64,000 bases of DNA from Nageia nagi (lineage: Eukaryota > Pinophyta): NCBI GenBank assembly GCA_050084985.1, contig JBITNC010000001.1, forward strand, positions 161,758,001 through 161,822,000. Direction: 5' to 3'. The first letter of the stretch is position 1. Each line of letters begins with the position of its first letter. Of the stretch, positions 61,653 through 64,000 are shown piece by piece. A program made the translations under genes and the position numbers. The notes under the pieces are model-generated. The model saw nothing but the letters and a program-made list of their open reading frames with translations, was not told where the DNA came from and ran no database searches.

Positions 61653-62376
61653 TGTAGATGCCTAAAAATTATTTATTATTTATTTAATAAATCATAATGA
61701 TTAATTGGAAATAATACATAAATCAAGATAAAGTGTTATTATATTTCAATACCATATGCTAGGGCCAATGCAATATCGTATACCATGGTTTATATTTTAA
61801 GTTATCTTGAATATAGGAAGGATTATTGTTATTACTATGTTTTGGCTTTCACTCCTTTTTATTTCCTTGTAGGTTATAAATACAAGAGGTGAAGGTTTAC
61901 ATCCCTATAGGATATCTTTGATAGGTGGTTATCCCACACATCAAAACTTACAATGTCTTTTGATGCCACCTATCTTGAGAAATTTGTTATACTCTCTAAA
62001 CTATTATCTTTCCTTTATGTGCAACATGAATCATCAAATTCCACATAGCCAATGACATGTCATTCCTATGTAGCCAATGGGTGCACCTATTAGATTGAAA
62101 GGTCTAGATTTTGGGGAAAAACTTGTGGTATCATTCTAGTGAATATTCATTGTGAGTTCATCTAAATTTCAATTGTAATCCTCCAAAGATTTATTATTGT
62201 TCTACTTCAAGGATTGTACACAAACTTGCTACTAGCCCACTCTATATTAGGTTCATGTGTTTCATGTACATTTATTCTATATCTGATATTGAGCATACCA
62301 TTGTATAATCATTGTATTCATACACCATTTATTTATTTGTGTATTTATTTATTAATTACATATTTTTGTGTCTACA
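61653..62376 (+). repeat. 3' LTR of a plus-strand element
   Basis: 724 bp, beginning tgtagatgcc and ending gtgtctaca, with inverted ends. Preceded by a polypurine tract. No 5' partner is recognised in the window. The body encodes nothing evident. Confidence 0.72.
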
Positions 62377-62387
62377 CTAAAATCAAT

Positions 62388-63632
62388 CTGATCCTTCAAA
62401 AAAGTTTGGATACAAATAAATGATAATAAGTTCAAGAAAGTTGCAGATGGACCTAAGTGAAAAGTTATCAAAGGGAACTAGGCTAAGTTTTTCTTAGTAA
62501 ACTATGACAAACATTGACAATACATAAGTAATAACCTATAAAAGGATATGGATGACCTCAAAAATGGTATGGGGTGTGATTCCTAGTGTTTGATGGATGC
62601 CCCTAGCATGTTGAAGATGAAATATGGGTGGATTGCATCTTAGTGTGGATGCATAAATCTTATGGAAATTTGACCACACAACCAAAACAAAGACACCTAT
62701 ACTACTACATACATTTTAAAAAACTATAAATAACAAGAATAAGAATAATAATGTGTGCCTTTTTGCCATGGTGGAGGAAGATTACTCACAAAATTGATGC
62801 TTGTGTTTGATGATTTGGCTTTGACAACATTTAGGAATGGATTATTAAAGATGCCCATGGTCTTGTTCTTCTCATGCTTAGGACCTCTCAATTATTTTAT
62901 CCTATCATTTGCTTTATTTTTTAGGAAGGATACCTTGTTTTAATCAATTAGGTCTTGAATCTTGTTGAGTAATATCACACAATACTTTGTTGCATGTCCT
63001 TTTTGCTGGTGATATTCTCAAAACTCATATGATTTACATTCTTTTGGTACTCCTATTGTAAAGGATGGTTTAGTTGTGGGATTAGATGGTGGAACTGATG
63101 ACTTCCTTTTGATCAAATCCCTTATGACCTCATCAACGTCATCATGGATAGGCATAAAAAAATTTCAAGGTATTTTTTGACATTCTATTTAGAATGATTT
63201 CTCTTCTTTCTCAACTTTTTGAATTTTTTCGTATGCTATCATTGGCAGTTTTTACATTGATTATACTTTGGCTACTATTTGAGATTCTTGGGACTATTCA
63301 ATTTTTGTTGATGTTGAGGTCGTGGGGGTGACTTATCCCTTTTTTCTTTGATTTAATTTTTTAATATTTATATATAATATTAAATTATTCCTTTTCCAAT
63401 AATGCCTATAGAAATTCATCAAGAGGTAGCTTATGATAATCAAAATATTTTCCTACATACATTTATTGAAGTGCCTCTAGGAAGGCCATGATTTTTATAT
63501 CATCATCTGCATGAACATGACTAGCCTCTTTAGTCTAAAATATAATAAACTTCTAAATAGATTGGCCTTCTTTTTGCTTTAACTTTATCAAAACACTGAT
63601 TGTACCCTTCTTTGCAATGTGGATTTGATAAC
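62388..63632 (-). pseudogene. Gag pseudogene, family B copy 2
   Basis: Homologous to 52,290-53,600, also minus strand. The zinc knuckle region reads YHQQKGHATKYCVILLNKIQ (about 63,020-62,960), with GH kept where copy 1 has GY. The gag core fragment KLKQKEGQSI and IKIMAFLEALQ lies at about 63,590-63,480. The N-terminal part is cut off at 63,633 by another LTR. Homology with copy 1 begins near gatccttc (62,390), just after the 3' LTR. Confidence 0.78.
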
Positions 63633-64000
63633 TGTAGACACCTAAAAATGTCCCCTTTTAACTAGTAAACATTGAAATAATCATAACTCTTTGTGACAAT
63701 ATAAAATGGGTTTAAAAACCATATTATTGGATAGCTCTCATCAATTACATGCAAAAAGAGAGGTCACATGACCCCTTTTCGGTAAAAATTGACTATTTGG
63801 TGGTCATTTTAATATTGTTATAAAAATTGAAAACTAGTCATCGATGACCCAAAACAAATGCTGACGTTTTAGGATGATCATCGACATCTGTCTAGCAATT
63901 GTCGGTGACTCTGTAACAGCTGAATAGAAACCAAAATAGTGAGAGAAAGTTGAAATGTTTCATCCTTCCAAGATGATGTGGATAGAGGGCATCAGTTACG
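63633..64000. repeat. Start of an LTR running off the window
   Basis: Begins tgtagacacctaaaaatg inside the gag pseudogene. It contains the reverse module seen at 58.1-58.8 kb (63,660-63,800) and CpG-bearing palindromes such as gatgatcatcgac (about 63,870-63,890). Strand of the element cannot be decided from this part. Confidence 0.6.

Noticed and set aside
62214-62423. Plus-strand frame of 69 codons overlapping the LTR end
   Set aside because: Crosses the 3' LTR border at 62,376 and has no homologous support.

Overview
This window looks like the repeat-filled intergenic DNA of a large land-plant genome. I see no intact host gene. Almost everything recognisable is a decayed long terminal repeat (LTR) retrotransposon of the Ty3/gypsy superfamily, plus two plant mobile domain (PMD) pseudogenes. 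The DNA is very AT-rich (about 30% GC by eye), CpG is scarce over most of it, and nearly every premature stop in a recognisable reading frame is a former CAA, CAG, CGA or TGG codon. That is the footprint of long-term deamination of methylated cytosine. Tat-type elements, a PMD gene and extreme AT-richness would fit a gymnosperm with strong deamination, for example a gnetophyte such as Welwitschia, but this placement is a weak inference.

Layout. 1-2,680: the tail of an unidentified reading frame, two small tandem-repeat arrays, a TA microsatellite and featureless AT-rich DNA. 2,681-14,484 (minus strand): element A, a Tat-like element. In its own 5'-3' order it has an LTR, a primer binding site, a long repeat-bearing leader, gag with a coiled-coil N-terminal part, protease, reverse transcriptase, RNase H, a second (archaeal-type) RNase H, integrase, and a further reading frame after integrase. 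Its 3' LTR is missing.

14,485-43,777 (minus strand): two head-to-tail copies of a second, older family (family C). They are arranged LTR (41.8-43.8 kb), internal, LTR (29.9-31.9 kb), internal, so the middle LTR is shared. Family C encodes gag, protease, a second-type RNase H, then reverse transcriptase, RNase H, integrase, and a very long extra reading frame with a coiled-coil end. The second RNase H thus lies before reverse transcriptase, whereas in element A it lies after. Copy 1 is split inside its protease by a complete Reina-like chromovirus (22,133-27,785; two 410-bp LTRs, tRNA-Met-type primer site, chromodomain) with a 5-bp target duplication. Copy 2 shows what the empty site looked like.

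43,778-46,620 (plus strand): a broken third copy of family C, opposite in orientation, into which the tandem pair probably inserted. 46.6-49.7 kb: mostly unassigned, with an LTR edge and short repeats. 49,726-51,681 (plus): a PMD pseudogene that keeps a recognisable spliceosomal intron. 52.3-55.3 kb: two gag pseudogenes from different elements pointing away from each other. 56.1-59.2 kb: a long TA microsatellite, a second PMD pseudogene on the minus strand, a set of modules in alternating orientation and a 24-bp minisatellite. 59.2-62.4 kb: unassigned DNA ending in a polypurine tract and a 3' LTR. 62.4-64.0 kb: another copy of the 52-54 kb gag, cut by the start of a further LTR that runs off the window.

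The order of events can be read from nesting and CpG content: family C is oldest, then Reina-like insertion into it, with element A probably younger because its LTR still holds clusters of CpG. No gene here looks able to make a working protein.
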